Below the pieces are notes generated by a model, which was given only the letters and a program-made list of their open reading frames with translations, was not told where the DNA came from and made no database searches. Source: an uncultured Anaeromyxobacter sp. (GTDB lineage Bacteria > Myxococcota > Myxococcia > Myxococcales > Anaeromyxobacteraceae). From it: a stretch of 51,436 nt of DNA. The stretch is taken from the NCBI GenBank assembly GCA_903904005.1, contig CAIVAR010000007.1:1-51436 (forward strand), given 5' to 3'. The translations under genes and the position numbers were made by a program. This document shows positions 1 through 11,947 of the stretch, piece by piece; position 1 is the stretch's first letter, and each line of letters opens with the position of its first letter.

Positions 1-270
1 CCGCTGACCGGGACCGCGGACCGTGACCGCTGACCGGGACCGCTGACCGCTGACCGTGACCGCTGACCGTGACCGCGACCGTGACCGCGTCCGTGACCGC
101 GTCCGTGACCGCGTCCGCGACCGCGTCCGTGACCGCTGACCGTGACCGCTGACCGTGACCGCTGACCGTGACCGCTGACCGCGTCCGCTGACCGTGACCG
201 CGTCCGCGTCCGCTGACCGTGACCGCGTCTGTGACCGGTGACCGCGTCCGTGACCGCGTCCGGAGGAGCC
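1..270. repeat. degenerate GACCG minisatellite (continues off the left edge)
   Basis: The first 270 bases consist almost entirely of 6-7 bp units such as GTGACCG, CTGACCG and CGTCCG in varying order, with longer composite units of about 12-13 bp repeated several times. The array reaches the left edge of the window, so its full length is unknown. I see no convincing gene inside it. Short open frames exist only because the unit has few stop codons. Together with the hairpin at 273-323 it fills the 329 bases before the first gene. Confidence 0.85.
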
Positions 271-272
271 GT

Positions 273-323
273 CTCCTTTCCTGGGGTGGGGTCGCCTGGG
301 GCGAAACCCCACCCGGAAAGGAG
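273..323 (+). promoter_or_regulatory. long stem-loop covering the ribosome binding site of the S23-type gene
   Basis: CTCCTTTCC (273-281) pairs perfectly with GGAAAGGAG (315-323). After a 2-nt bulge, GGGTGGGGT (284-292) pairs with ACCCCACCC (306-314), and a further 4-bp stem (CGCC with GGCG) closes the loop. The 3' strand contains AAAGGAG, the Shine-Dalgarno sequence of the gene starting at 330, so the folded RNA would hide it. This could be a translational switch, a terminator-like element or the inverted end of a small mobile element. There is no U-run after it, which argues against a simple terminator. Confidence 0.6.
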
Positions 324-329
324 CCGCAG

Positions 330-653
330 ATGGCGTTGGAGGTCTTTGAAGTCGCGGTGCAGATGGTCGGTTCGCTGCGCGAACCGCTGGCGGTGCTGGA
401 AAGGCGCGATCCGGACCTGGCGCGTCAAGTGCGGCGGGCTGCCGCTTCCGTCGCCCTGAACATCGGCGAGGGAAGGCGACGCAACGGCAAGGACCGCATC
501 CACCTGTGGCGCGTGGCGGCGGGGAGCGCGGACGAGGTCGCAACGGCGATGCGCGTGGCGGAGGCGTTCGGGTACCTTCGCGGGGGTGACGTCGCCGCTC
601 CGTTGAAGCTCTGCGACCGCGTCCTCGCGATGCTCTGGCGCCTCACCCGGTGA
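330..653 (+). CDS. four helix bundle protein (23S rRNA intervening-sequence S23 family)
   Basis: The 107-residue product is helical throughout and has the conserved central pattern of the S23/IVP four-helix-bundle family: RQVRRAAASVALNIGEG near residues 33-49, followed by a charged turn and the segment AAGSADEVATAMRVAEAFGYL. These proteins are found inside 23S rRNA intervening sequences and also as stand-alone genes; their biochemical function is not established. The ATG at 330 was chosen over an upstream in-frame start at 219 because the latter translates the minisatellite, and AAAGGAG lies 7 nt before 330. It converges on nadA with a gap of 17 bp. Confidence 0.75.
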   Translation: MALEVFEVAVQMVGSLREPLAVLERRDPDLARQVRRAAASVALNIGEGRRRNGKDRIHLWRVAAGSADEVATAMRVAEAFGYLRGGDVAAPLKLCDRVLAMLWRLTR

Positions 654-670
654 CCGGGCGGCGCCACCGG

Positions 671-1675
671 CTACGCGTCGCGCGGGACCGCGATCATCCG
701 CTCCAGCGCGCGGCGCGCACCGGCGGCCACGTCGGCCGGGACGTCGATCACGTGCTTGCCGCGGACGAGCGCGTCCCGGACCATGACGAGGTCGATCATC
801 TTCATGTACGGGCAGTGCATGCGGCAGCCCAGGCAGCCGTCGGCGATCACGAACTCCTTGTCCGGGAATCGCTTCTTCAGGCCGGTGAGGATGCCGTGCT
901 CGGTCGCCACGATGAAGGTCTTCGCCTCGGGGTGACGGGCCACCGCCGCGGTCATGCCGGTGGTCGAGCAGACCTCGTCGGCCAGCTCCAGCACGTCGGC
1001 GCGGCACTCGGGGTGGGCGATGACCACCGCGTCGGGGCGCTGCCCGTGCACCTTCTCCACGCTGGCGCTGCGCAGGACGTCGTGGATGGGGCAGGCCCCG
1101 TCGTAGACCACGACCTCCTTCTCCGGAACCTTCGACTTCACCCAGGCCCCGAGGTTGCGATCGGGGGTGAAAAGGATCTTCTTCTCGGGCAGGGAGCGCA
1201 CCACGCTCGCGGCGTTGGCGCTCGTGCAGCAGATGTCGGAGAGCGCCTTCACCTCGGCCGTGGAGTTCACGTAGGTGACCACGGCGTGCCCCGGGTAGCG
1301 TTCCTTCCAGTCCTCGAGCGACTCGGCGGAGATCGAGTCGGCGAGCGAGCAGCCGGCCGAGAGGTTGGGGAGGAGCACCGTCTTCGCCGGGTTCAGCACC
1401 TTGGCCGACTCGGCCATGAAGTGGACGCCGCAGAAGACGATGGTCGCCTGGGGCACCCGCTGGGCCTCGATGGCGAGTTGCAGCGAGTCCCCCACCACGT
1501 CGGCCAGCCCCTGGATCTCGGGCAGCTGGTAGTTGTGGGCCAGGATGACCGCATCCTTCTCCCGCTTGAGTTCGCGGATCTCGGCCTCGAGGTCGCGCAC
1601 CTGCTCGGCGGAGAGATCGGTCCCGGTGACCGGATGGGCGATCGGATCGTGGACGGAGACGACGGGAAGGCTCAT
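671..1675 (-). CDS. nadA: quinolinate synthase
   Basis: NadA condenses iminoaspartate with dihydroxyacetone phosphate to quinolinate in de novo NAD synthesis, using an oxygen-sensitive [4Fe-4S] cluster in the cytoplasm. The 334-residue protein has the hallmark AHNYQ (residues 46-50), the SAGCSLAD loop (Cys109), HPEC (Cys224) and a C-terminal CLGCRMHC motif (Cys281, Cys284, Cys288). One cysteine from each of these three regions is expected to ligate the cluster. An N-terminal stretch of about 40 residues precedes the core, as in many full-length homologues. The start is an ATG at 1675, only 20 bp from the divergent methyltransferase start, so any promoters must overlap the neighbouring gene. 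nadB and nadC are not in the window. Confidence 0.95.
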   Translation of the reverse strand: MSLPVVSVHDPIAHPVTGTDLSAEQVRDLEAEIRELKREKDAVILAHNYQLPEIQGLADVVGDSLQLAIEAQRVPQATIVFCGVHFMAESAKVLNPAKTVLLPNLSAGCSLADSISAESLEDWKERYPGHAVVTYVNSTAEVKALSDICCTSANAASVVRSLPEKKILFTPDRNLGAWVKSKVPEKEVVVYDGACPIHDVLRSASVEKVHGQRPDAVVIAHPECRADVLELADEVCSTTGMTAAVARHPEAKTFIVATEHGILTGLKKRFPDKEFVIADGCLGCRMHCPYMKMIDLVMVRDALVRGKHVIDVPADVAAGARRALERMIAVPRDA

Positions 1676-1695
1676 GGCAGGGGTATAGATACCCG

Positions 1696-2466
1696 GTGCG
1701 CCTCGCCGTCACCACCCCCTTCGAACCCTCCCCGGCCGTCCTGGAACGGGCACAGGCGGCAGCGGCACGGCGCGCGCTGCCCTTCCACCGCCGCGCCACC
1801 CGTTCCCTCGCCGAGGTGGCCGGGGACGCCGGGGCCGACGCCCTGCTCGTCCTGGGCGCCCATGCCTCCCTCTGGTTCGACGGCTCCGAGCAGCGCTGGC
1901 ACCCGGGGATGGGCGGTCTCCGGGCCAAGCGGCTCGCCCAGGGGGAGCGGACCACCGTCGACTCGTTCCTGGAGGCGGCCCGCCTCGCGCCGGGCGACGC
2001 GGTGCTCGACTGCACGCTCGGCCTGGGGGCCGATGCGCTGGTGGCGGCCACCGCCGTGGGAGCCGGGGGCCGGGTGGTGGGGCTCGAGAGTTCGCCGGCG
2101 CTCGCCGCCTGGGCCGGCGAGGGGTTCGCGCGCCTCCCCGGCGAGGCCGCCGCCCGGGTGGAGGTCGTCGCCGCCGATCACGCCACCTGGCTCGCCGCCG
2201 CCCCGGACCGGAGCTTCGACGTGGTGGTCTTCGACCCCATGTTCCGGCACGGCCGCGCCGCGGCGCCCGAGTTCGACCTGCTGCGCCGCCTCGGCGACGC
2301 CCGCCCGCTCTCCCGGGAGGCGCTCGACCGGGCCCGGCGCGTGGCCCGGCGCGGGGTGCTCGTGAAGGACGGAACGCCGGGCTGGGACCTGGGGCGGCTC
2401 GGGATCGCACCCATGGACGGACGGCGCGGCGCACAGCGGCTCTACGCCTGGCTCGACGCGGACTGA
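1696..2466 (+). CDS. class I SAM-dependent methyltransferase (RsmJ/YpiP-like)
   Basis: The 256-residue protein has an N-terminal portion of about 95 residues, then a Rossmann methyltransferase fold: motif I VLDCTLGLGADAL near residue 110, an acidic residue ending the second strand (VVGLESSPAL), and DVVVFDPMFRHG near residue 176. The DPMF motif is typical of RsmJ (16S rRNA m2G1516) and the related YpiP proteins, so an RNA or protein guanidino/amino substrate is likely but not proven. Start is GTG at 1696, divergent from nadA. It converges on lon with a 45-bp gap. No repeat of the dispersed 12-bp family occurs here. Confidence 0.75.
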   Translation: MRLAVTTPFEPSPAVLERAQAAAARRALPFHRRATRSLAEVAGDAGADALLVLGAHASLWFDGSEQRWHPGMGGLRAKRLAQGERTTVDSFLEAARLAPGDAVLDCTLGLGADALVAATAVGAGGRVVGLESSPALAAWAGEGFARLPGEAAARVEVVAADHATWLAAAPDRSFDVVVFDPMFRHGRAAAPEFDLLRRLGDARPLSREALDRARRVARRGVLVKDGTPGWDLGRLGIAPMDGRRGAQRLYAWLDAD

Positions 2467-2511
2467 CGCCCGCGGTCCGGCGGGCGCCATCCCGGCTCCA
2501 TCCGGCGCGAC

Positions 2512-4914
<2,403 letters not shown>

Positions 4915-5041
4915 GGGACGACCTCCGATCCCCTACTTCTACCACCGGAGGGTGGGGCGCACCCGTTCCTGACCCCATCGGGAACCGGTGAAAATGGGTG
5001 TTCCTTGTGGGCCCGGACGGGGCGGGATAGAAACCCGCGGG

Positions 5042-6733
5042 ATGGCCGCCTTCGAAGATATCGCCGCCCGGTTCCGGGAGGCCGAGTCCGGCCGCGGCGC
5101 GCGGATCCCCACCCCTTTCGGGCCACGCCTGCTCCAACCCGCCGACGGGACGGCCACCGGCCACCACCTCGACCTGGTGGAGCGGTGGGTCGACGCGCTG
5201 CGCCCCCTGTACGCGAACACCCACACCGCCGTCTCCACCACCGGCCGGGTCATGAACGGGCTGCGCGAGCAGGCCCGCGCCCAGGTCGCACGTTCGGTGA
5301 ACGCGGGGCCCGGGGACGTGGTCCTCTTCACCGGCAGCGGCGCCACCGCGGCGGTGAACAAGCTGGTGGGCCTGCTCGGCCTGCGCATCCCCGAGCCCCT
5401 GGAGCGGGAGCACCACCTCTCGGCCCACGTGCCCGCGGACCGCCGCCCGGTGATCCTGGTCGGCCCCTACGAGCACCACTCCAACGTGCTCCCCTGGATC
5501 GAGAGCATCGCCGACGTGCAGGAGATCGGCCTCGACGCGGCGGGGCTCATGGACCTCGAGGACCTGCGCCGGCGCGCCCGGGCGGCGCGGGGACGCCCCT
5601 TCGTGGCCGGCGCGTTCTCGGCGGCCTCCAACGTGGACGGCCTGCTCACCGACGTGGCGGCGGCGGCCCGGGTGCTCCACGAGGAGGGGGCGCTCGCCTT
5701 CGTCGACTACGCCGCCGGCGGTCCCTACCTCCCCATCGACATGCACCCCGCCGACCCGCTCTCCCGGCTCGACGCGGTCTTCGTCTCGACCCACAAGTTC
5801 CCGGGCGGCCCGGAGGGGTCGGGCCTGCTCGTGGCCCACCGCGACCTCTTCCGCACCCGCGTTCCCGAACGTCCGGGCGGCGGCACCGTCGACTACGTCT
5901 CCGGATGCCGGCACGACCAGGTCGACTACGTCCGATCGCTCGCCGAGCGGGAGGAGGGGGGCACCCCCGACATCGTCGGCGACCTCCGCGCCGGGATCGC
6001 CTTCGCGCTGAAGGACGCCGCCGGCGCCGCCGCCATCCGCGATCACGACGTGGCGCTGGCCCGCGCCGCGGTGGAGCGCCTGTCGCGCCACCCGGCCATC
6101 CAGGTCTACGGCCCGCTCGACGCGCCGCGCCTCCCCATCCTCTCCTTCAACGTGCAGGGGCTGCACCACGACCTCGTGTCGGCGCTGCTCGACCACCTGT
6201 TCGGGATCCAGAACCGCGCCGGCTGCTCCTGCGCCGGCCCTTACGGCCACCGGCTGCTCGGCATCGAGGGGGAGACCTCCGAGCGCTACCGCCGGCTCAT
6301 CGCCGCGGGCGTCACGGGTGCGAAGCCCGGCTGGGTTCGGGTCTCGCTCCCCTGGTACGCCGCGCCCGAGGACGTGGAGTTCACGCTTCGTTCGGTGGAG
6401 TTCGTGGCCTCCCGCGGCGAGGCCTTCGTGCCGCTCTACCGGCTCGACTGGCGGGACGGGGTGTGGCGCCACCGGGAAGCGGAGGTGGCGGAGCCCTCGC
6501 CGGTGCGGCTCACCGCGGCCTCGCTCCTCGAGGGCCCTCCGCCGGCCGGGCCGGTCCCCTCCCCCGACGAGCGCCGGGCCGAGCGGGCGCGCTACCTGGC
6601 CGAGGCGGAGGCACTGGCCGACCGGCTCGACGCCCGCTGGCGGGATGCGCCGCCTGCCTGGAACCGCCCCACCGGGCAGTCCGAGGTCGACGCGCTTGTG
6701 TGGTTCCGCTACGTGGAGACCGAGGGGCTGTAG
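5042..6733 (+). CDS. class V aminotransferase / cysteine desulfurase-like PLP enzyme
   Basis: The 563-residue protein has the fold-type I PLP features of the class V family: a TGSGATAAV phosphate loop near residues 97-105, EHHSN at 144-148, PLP-pyridine Asp222 in VDYAA, and Schiff-base Lys252 in STHKFPGG. A cysteine-rich loop, [11 protein letters not shown], lies where cysteine desulfurases carry their active-site loop. It is about 150 residues longer than SufS/IscS, and the tail beyond residue 430 is not a domain I recognise. Substrate is unknown; desulfurase, selenocysteine lyase or an unrelated transaminase are all possible. ATG at 5042 lacks a strong Shine-Dalgarno; an upstream in-frame start at 4988 would add 18 unconvincing residues. 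Confidence 0.8.
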   Translation: MAAFEDIAARFREAESGRGARIPTPFGPRLLQPADGTATGHHLDLVERWVDALRPLYANTHTAVSTTGRVMNGLREQARAQVARSVNAGPGDVVLFTGSGATAAVNKLVGLLGLRIPEPLEREHHLSAHVPADRRPVILVGPYEHHSNVLPWIESIADVQEIGLDAAGLMDLEDLRRRARAARGRPFVAGAFSAASNVDGLLTDVAAAARVLHEEGALAFVDYAAGGPYLPIDMHPADPLSRLDAVFVSTHKFPGGPEGSGLLVAHRDLFRTRVPERPGGGTVDYVSGCRHDQVDYVRSLAEREEGGTPDIVGDLRAGIAFALKDAAGAAAIRDHDVALARAAVERLSRHPAIQVYGPLDAPRLPILSFNVQGLHHDLVSALLDHLFGIQNRAGCSCAGPYGHRLLGIEGETSERYRRLIAAGVTGAKPGWVRVSLPWYAAPEDVEFTLRSVEFVASRGEAFVPLYRLDWRDGVWRHREAEVAEPSPVRLTAASLLEGPPPAGPVPSPDERRAERARYLAEAEALADRLDARWRDAPPAWNRPTGQSEVDALVWFRYVETEGL

Positions 6734-6763
6734 CCCCCCCGGCGACGCCGGCCGCGGGACGCC

Positions 6764-8011
<1,248 letters not shown>

Positions 8012-8026
8012 CTTCCGATCCTAGCG

Positions 8027-8632
8027 CTACTTCGCCTCGGCCGCCTTCTTCGTGACGATCACCTCGTCGATGAGGCCGTAATCCTTGGCCTCCTGCGGCG
8101 ACATGAAGTAGTCCCGGTCGGTATCCTTGGAGATCCGCTCGATGGGCTGGCCGGTGTGGCGGGCCAGGATCTCGTCGAGGGCGTGCTTGAGCCGGAGCGC
8201 CTCCCGGGCCTGGATCTCGATGTCGCTGGCCTGGCCGGAAAACCCGCCGGAGAGCTGGTGGATCATGATGCGGGCGTTGGGCACGGCGAAGCGCTTGCCC
8301 TTGGCCCCGGCCGACAGCAGCACGGCAGCCATGCTGGCCGCCTGCCCCAGGCAGATGGTGGAGACCGGCGGCTTCACGTACTGCATGGTGTCGTAGATGG
8401 CGAGGCCCGAGGTCACCGACCCGCCCGGGCTGTTGATGTAGATGGAGACGTCCTTCTCCGGGTCCTCCGACTCGAGGAAGAGGAGCTGGGCGGTGACCAC
8501 GTTGGCCACGTCGTCGTCGATGGCCGTGCCGATGAAGATGATCCGGTCCTTGAGCAGGCGCGAGTAGATGTCGTAGGAGCGCTCGCCCCGGTGGGTCTGC
8601 TCGATGACGTAGGGCATCGGGATGTAGGGCAT
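8027..8632 (-). CDS. clpP: ATP-dependent Clp protease proteolytic subunit ClpP
   Basis: ClpP forms the tetradecameric proteolytic chamber that works with ClpX. The 201-residue protein has the complete Ser-His-Asp triad at S100 (GQAASMAA), H125 (MIHQLSGG) and D174 (DTDRDYF); the 25- and 49-residue spacings match E. coli ClpP. The N-terminus [13 protein letters not shown] is typical of a form with a short or absent propeptide. ATG at 8632 is preceded by GGAGG in the 39-bp gap after tig. The gene sits between tig and clpX, so co-transcription is expected. Confidence 0.97.
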   Translation of the reverse strand: MPYIPMPYVIEQTHRGERSYDIYSRLLKDRIIFIGTAIDDDVANVVTAQLLFLESEDPEKDVSIYINSPGGSVTSGLAIYDTMQYVKPPVSTICLGQAASMAAVLLSAGAKGKRFAVPNARIMIHQLSGGFSGQASDIEIQAREALRLKHALDEILARHTGQPIERISKDTDRDYFMSPQEAKDYGLIDEVIVTKKAAEAK

Positions 8633-8671
8633 CGTTCCTCCGGGGCGCCGCGCTGGCGGGCCCGATCTGAA

Positions 8672-9952
8672 TTACTGGTAGTTCGCGGCCGCCGCCAGCA
8701 GGGCAACGACCTTGTCCTCGCGGATGCGCTGGCGGAGCGCCTGGAGCCCCTCGCCCTTGGGCTGGAGCCGGGAGGGCGGCACGCCCATCTCGTCGGCGCG
8801 GCGCTGGATCTCCTCCTGCTCGTCCTGCGCCCCCACCTCGATCTTCTCGGCCAGCGCGATGGCCTCGAGCAGCAGCGCGGCCTTCACGGTGAGGAGCGCC
8901 TGCTCCCGCATGTCGCCGCGGATGCGCCCCAGGTCGAGGTCGAGCTGCCGGATGTCCACGCCCTGGCGGGCCAGCCGCTGCGCGGTGTTCTCCACCATGG
9001 CGTCGATGGTGCGCTCGACGAGCGCCGGGGGGACCTCGAAGTCGTTCTTGTCGAGCGCGCCCTTCACGAGCGCGTCCCGCTCCTCGGCCTCGACGCGCCG
9101 CTTCTCGCGCTTCTCGAGGTCGGCGCGCATGCGGTCGCGGAGCGCGGGGAGGGTCTCCACCCCCTCGATGCCGACCTCCTTCGCGAAGGCGTCGTCGAGG
9201 GGCGGGATCTTCTGGGTGCGCAGCGACTGGAGCGTGATGGCGAACTTGCCCTGCTTGCCGGCCAGCGCTGTGTCCCGGAAGTCGGCCGGGAAGGTCTGCT
9301 CGGTCTCGAAGGCGTCGCCGATCTTGCGCCCCTGCAGCACGGCCATCTCGCCGGCGAAGAAGTTGCCGTCCTTCGCCTGGATGAGCGCGCCCTTGGCGGA
9401 GCCACCGTCGAAGACCTTGCCGTCGACCGAGCCCTCGTAGTCGATGACCGCCCAGTCGCCCGCCTCGGCGACGTCGCGCCCCTCGAGCGGGACCATCTCG
9501 GCGTAGGACTGGTGGATCCGCTCGATCTCGGCCTCGACGGTGGCGTCGGCGACCTCGACCGGCTTCCGGGTGACGGTGAGCCCCCGGTAATCCTTCGGCG
9601 CGATGACCGGCTTCACCTCGACACGCGCGGTGTAGGAGAAGGGGCGGTCCGGGCCGATGCCGCCCTCGGCGATCTGCACGCGCGGCGCGGCCACGGCCTC
9701 GAGGTCCTGCTCCTTCGTGGCCTCCTCGAAGCTCCTCTGGACGAGCTTCTCGACCACGTCGGCCTCGACCTGGTCCTTGAAGTTGCGCTCCAGCACCGTG
9801 CGCGGCGCCTTGCCCGGGCGGAAGCCGCGGAGCTTCACGCGACGTCCGAGGCTGGCGTAGGCGCGGTCGATCTCCTTCGCCACCTCGGCGGGCTCGATCT
9901 CGACGGTGACCTTCTTCTCCACGGGGGAGAGCTTCTCGACCTGAATCTTCAT
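8672..9952 (-). CDS. tig: trigger factor
   Basis: Trigger factor is the ribosome-associated chaperone and peptidyl-prolyl isomerase at the polypeptide exit tunnel. The 426-residue protein contains the ribosome-binding signature FRPGKAPR (residues 44-51), an FKBP-like PPIase domain in the middle ([13 protein letters not shown] through the FPADF segment) and a long helical C-terminal chaperone domain. ATG at 9952 is preceded by AAGGAATT. It is the first gene of the leftward tig-clpP-clpX unit, a pairing of folding and degradation found in many proteobacteria. Confidence 0.96.
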   Translation of the reverse strand: MKIQVEKLSPVEKKVTVEIEPAEVAKEIDRAYASLGRRVKLRGFRPGKAPRTVLERNFKDQVEADVVEKLVQRSFEEATKEQDLEAVAAPRVQIAEGGIGPDRPFSYTARVEVKPVIAPKDYRGLTVTRKPVEVADATVEAEIERIHQSYAEMVPLEGRDVAEAGDWAVIDYEGSVDGKVFDGGSAKGALIQAKDGNFFAGEMAVLQGRKIGDAFETEQTFPADFRDTALAGKQGKFAITLQSLRTQKIPPLDDAFAKEVGIEGVETLPALRDRMRADLEKREKRRVEAEERDALVKGALDKNDFEVPPALVERTIDAMVENTAQRLARQGVDIRQLDLDLGRIRGDMREQALLTVKAALLLEAIALAEKIEVGAQDEQEEIQRRADEMGVPPSRLQPKGEGLQALRQRIREDKVVALLAAAANYQ

Positions 9953-10045
9953 TCGGGGAATTCCTTCAAGCGGAACGGGGGCATAGACCTACGGCCGCGG
10001 GGGCCCCGGGTCAAGGGAAATGGGGGTACCTGTTGCCGTTCGGAG

Positions 10046-10127
10046 TGGGCGGGGAGGGACTCGAACCCTCATGCCTTTCGGCACCGGATCCTAAGTCCGG
10101 CGCGTCTGCCAGTTCCGCCACCCGCCC
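10046..10127 (-). tRNA. tRNA-Leu (anticodon UAG)
   Basis: The minus strand folds as a class II-like tRNA. The acceptor stem GGGCGGG/CCCGCCC has discriminator A, the D arm contains GGCAGACGC, and the anticodon loop in CCGGACTTAGGATCCGG gives UAG. A variable arm (GCCGAAAGGC) and a T arm GAGGG-TTCGAGT-CCCTC complete it. The 3' CCA is not encoded (CTC follows). It is transcribed away from the SspB-like gene. Confidence 0.95.
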
Positions 10128-10196
10128 GCGGGCGCCCGCAGACTATCCGATCGGCCGCCGGGCCGGCGCGCCCCGTTTCGTTGTAGAACCTCCCCC

Positions 10197-10601
10197 GTGG
10201 ACGCCCCCCACGAGCACCCCCCCGAGGCCGCCTGCACGCCGGCCTGCCCGCGCTGGAGCGAATGGGCTTTGCATTTCTACTTCCTGCAGCAGCGCTGGCC
10301 GGAGATGCTGGCCGCCTGCCGGGAGGCCGCGGCCATCGAGTGGGTGATGGTGGCGCCGGGCGTGGCCGGGGTGAACGTGCCCGATTACCTGCTCACCGAG
10401 CAGCTCGTCCGGCTCAACATGGTGGCCGGGCGGGACACCCCCGAGGTGATGCTCGACGAGTGGGGGATCCGCTGCGAGCTCACCTTCCGGGGGCTGCGCA
10501 ACGAGGTGGCGCTGCCCTGGGCGTCGGTGGTGGCGGGGACGCTGCGGCCACCGGAGCGGAAGAAGCCGCGCTTCGGGCTCATCCAGGGCGGGAAGAAGTA
10601 G
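10197..10601 (+). CDS. sspB: SspB-like ClpXP adaptor (stringent starvation protein B family, divergent)
   Basis: The 134-residue protein resembles SspB across the substrate-binding fold. An N-terminal helix (ALHFYFLQQRWP) is followed by VMVAPGVAGVNVPDYL, VRLNMVAGR and a ...RCELTFRGLRNEVALPWASVVAG stretch that parallels the E. coli pattern GVQVP...IVLNI...ARFGG...VSVPLAAVLAI. SspB binds ssrA-type degrons and tethers them to ClpX through a short C-terminal peptide. Here the tail RKKPRFGLIQGGKK is basic and hydrophobic and could play that role, though it is not the exact E. coli tail. Its position 250 bp from the tig-clpP-clpX operon supports the call. Start GTG 10197 has no clear Shine-Dalgarno. 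The assignment is by pattern; a structure comparison would settle it. Confidence 0.6.
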   Translation: MDAPHEHPPEAACTPACPRWSEWALHFYFLQQRWPEMLAACREAAAIEWVMVAPGVAGVNVPDYLLTEQLVRLNMVAGRDTPEVMLDEWGIRCELTFRGLRNEVALPWASVVAGTLRPPERKKPRFGLIQGGKK

Positions 10602-10628
10602 CGCGGCCACGGAGCCGCCGCACCTACG

Positions 10629-10658
10629 AAAAAGCCCCCCTGGTCTACCCAGAGGGGC
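10629..10658 (-). terminator. rho-independent terminator of the tRNA operon
   Basis: On the minus strand a 10-bp stem GCCCCTCTGG/CCAGGGGGGC with a 5-nt loop is followed by five U residues. It lies 14-43 bp beyond the end of tRNA-Lys. Facing the SspB-like gene the stem is followed by only three T, so it is probably mainly leftward. Confidence 0.8.
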
Positions 10659-10671
10659 CTTTCGTGATGCT

Positions 10672-10747
10672 TGGTGAGCGCAGAAGGAATCGAACCTTCA
10701 ACCTATGGATTAAGAGTCCATTGCTCTGCCAGTTGAGCTATGCGCCC
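10672..10747 (-). tRNA. tRNA-Lys (anticodon CUU)
   Basis: The acceptor stem GGGCGCA/TGCGCTC is followed by discriminator A and an encoded CCA. The anticodon stem-loop ATGGA-CTCTTAA-TCCAT gives CUU, and the T loop TTCGATT is standard. It is the last of five tRNA genes read leftward and is followed by a terminator. Confidence 0.95.
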
Positions 10748-10818
10748 GGAAATTCGGGGGACTTCGGATGGCTCTGGCGAAGGGCGGCCGATCTACCAGC
10801 CGCCCCCAGGGTTGTCAA

Positions 10819-10895
10819 TGGCGCGCCCGGAGGGAATCGAACCCCCGACCTGCGGCTTCGAAGGCCGACGCTCTATCCAACTGAGCTACGGGCGC
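10819..10895 (-). tRNA. tRNA-Arg (anticodon UCG)
   Basis: The acceptor stem GCGCCCG/CGGGCGC has discriminator G and an encoded CCA. The anticodon loop CTTCGAA gives UCG, and the T arm is GGGGG-TTCGATT-CCCTC. The sequence is very close to the tRNA-Arg(UCU) gene 120 bp away, which suggests a duplication followed by anticodon change. Confidence 0.93.
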
Positions 10896-10929
10896 GAGCG
10901 GCGGGTCGTTCCCGCAGCCCGTGAAGGTA

Positions 10930-11006
10930 TGGGGTGAGTGATGGGGTTCGAACCCACGACCCCCGGATCCACAGTCCAGTGCTCTACCGATTGAGCTACA
11001 CTCACC
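10930..11006 (-). tRNA. tRNA-His (anticodon GUG)
   Basis: The acceptor stem GTGAGTG/CACTCAC carries the histidine-specific extra G at -1 (complement of 11006) opposite discriminator C73. CCA is encoded. The anticodon arm CTGGA-CTGTGGA-TCCGG gives GUG. Confidence 0.95.
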
Positions 11007-11016
11007 GTAAAATTAT

Positions 11017-11093
11017 TGGCGCGCCCGGAGGGAGTCGAACCCCCGACCCGCGGCTTAGAAGGCCGCTGCTCTATCCAACTGAGCTACGGGCGC
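11017..11093 (-). tRNA. tRNA-Arg (anticodon UCU)
   Basis: The acceptor stem GCGCCCG/CGGGCGC has discriminator G and an encoded CCA. The perfect anticodon stem GCGGC/GCCGC surrounds loop CTTCTAA, giving UCU. Second gene of the leftward tRNA operon. Confidence 0.95.
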
Positions 11094-11161
11094 AAGTCGG
11101 CCCCGTCCTCCGCTGCCGGGATCTTCGGAACCCCCGGCCATCCGATTCTGCTTTCAAAGAG

Positions 11162-11235
11162 TCGGGGCGGCCGGATTCGGACCGGCGACCTCCTGCGCCC
11201 AAGGCAGGCGCGCTACCAGGCTGCGCTACGCCCCG
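11162..11235 (-). tRNA. tRNA-Pro (anticodon UGG)
   Basis: The acceptor stem CGGGGCG/CGCCCCG has discriminator A. The anticodon arm CCTGC-CTTGGGC-GCAGG gives UGG, and the T arm is GCCGG-TCCGAAT-CCGGC. The CCA is not encoded (CTC follows). First gene of the five-tRNA operon. Confidence 0.95.
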
Positions 11236-11280
11236 GCACCTTACGACATTTCTCCCGTCCGCCCGGGCCCGAGAGCGCCG

Positions 11281-11309
11281 TGTCTAGCGTCCCTCCGGGG
11301 TTTTGTCAA
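11281..11309 (-). promoter_or_regulatory. sigma70-type promoter of the tRNA-Pro-Arg-His-Arg-Lys operon
   Basis: On the minus strand a perfect -35 TTGACA (11309-11304) is separated by exactly 17 bp from TAGACA (11286-11281), followed by a GC-rich discriminator as expected for a stable-RNA promoter. The -35 overlaps the rdgB stop codon. The architecture matches the rplM promoter candidate at 19786-19814. Confidence 0.6.
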
Positions 11310-11935
11310 AGGTTGGCTGAGATCCGGCGCAGTTCGGGGAGCAGCCTGCGCAGCGCCTCGCCCCGGTGGGAGAGGGCATCCTTCTCCGGGGCGGAGAGCT
11401 CGGCCATGGTCTTCCCGGGCGCACCCTCCGGGAGGAAGTACGGGTCGTAGCCGAAGCCCCCCTCCCCTCGCGGCGCCTCGCCGATGGTGCCGCGGCAGCT
11501 TCCCTCGGCGGAGGCCAGCACCGTGCCGTCCGGGGCCGCGAGCGCCACCACGGCCCGGTACTCGGCACCGCGGTGCTCGGGCCAGACCCCGTGCATGACC
11601 ATGACGAGCTTGTCGTTGTTGGCCCGGTCGCGCTCCTGCCCCGAGAGGCCCGGACTTTCGTCCTCCGACCAGCGCGCCGAGCGGATGCCCGGCTTGCCCC
11701 AGAGCGCGTCGATGCAGAGCCCCGAGTCGTCGGCGAGCGCGTGCATCCCGGCGGCGCGGGCGTACTCCGAGGCCTTCTTGGCCGCGTTCTCGGCGAAGGT
11801 GGAGCGGTCCTCCTCCACCTCCGGGATCGGGCCGGGGAGGTCGTCGAGCGAGACCACCCGGACGTCGAGGCCGGTGACGAGGCGGCGCAGCTCCCGGAGC
11901 TTGCCCGGGTTCCGGGTGGCGAAGAGCAGGTTCAC
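11306..11935 (-). CDS. rdgB: XTP/dITP diphosphatase (RdgB/HAM1 family)
   Basis: This enzyme hydrolyses non-canonical purine nucleoside triphosphates (ITP, XTP, dITP) to monophosphates and so keeps deaminated bases out of nucleic acids. The 209-residue protein starts with the family signature LLFATRNPGK (residues 3-12) and has FAENAAKKA, ADDSGLCIDALWGKPG (catalytic Asp region near 70), GSCRGTIG and EGGFGYDPYFLP in canonical order. Start is GTG at 11935. It follows rph by 12 bp, and the rph-rdgB pairing is common. Its stop overlaps the tRNA promoter. Confidence 0.95.
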   Translation of the reverse strand: MNLLFATRNPGKLRELRRLVTGLDVRVVSLDDLPGPIPEVEEDRSTFAENAAKKASEYARAAGMHALADDSGLCIDALWGKPGIRSARWSEDESPGLSGQERDRANNDKLVMVMHGVWPEHRGAEYRAVVALAAPDGTVLASAEGSCRGTIGEAPRGEGGFGYDPYFLPEGAPGKTMAELSAPEKDALSHRGEALRRLLPELRRISANL

Positions 11936-11947
11936 GCGGGGGCGGGG

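Noticed and set aside
330-653. 23S rRNA intervening sequence
   Set aside because: There is no rRNA sequence on either side, so only the protein family is shared.
10629-10658. Terminator for the SspB-like gene on the plus strand
   Set aside because: The stem is shared but only three T follow in that direction, so termination there is doubtful.
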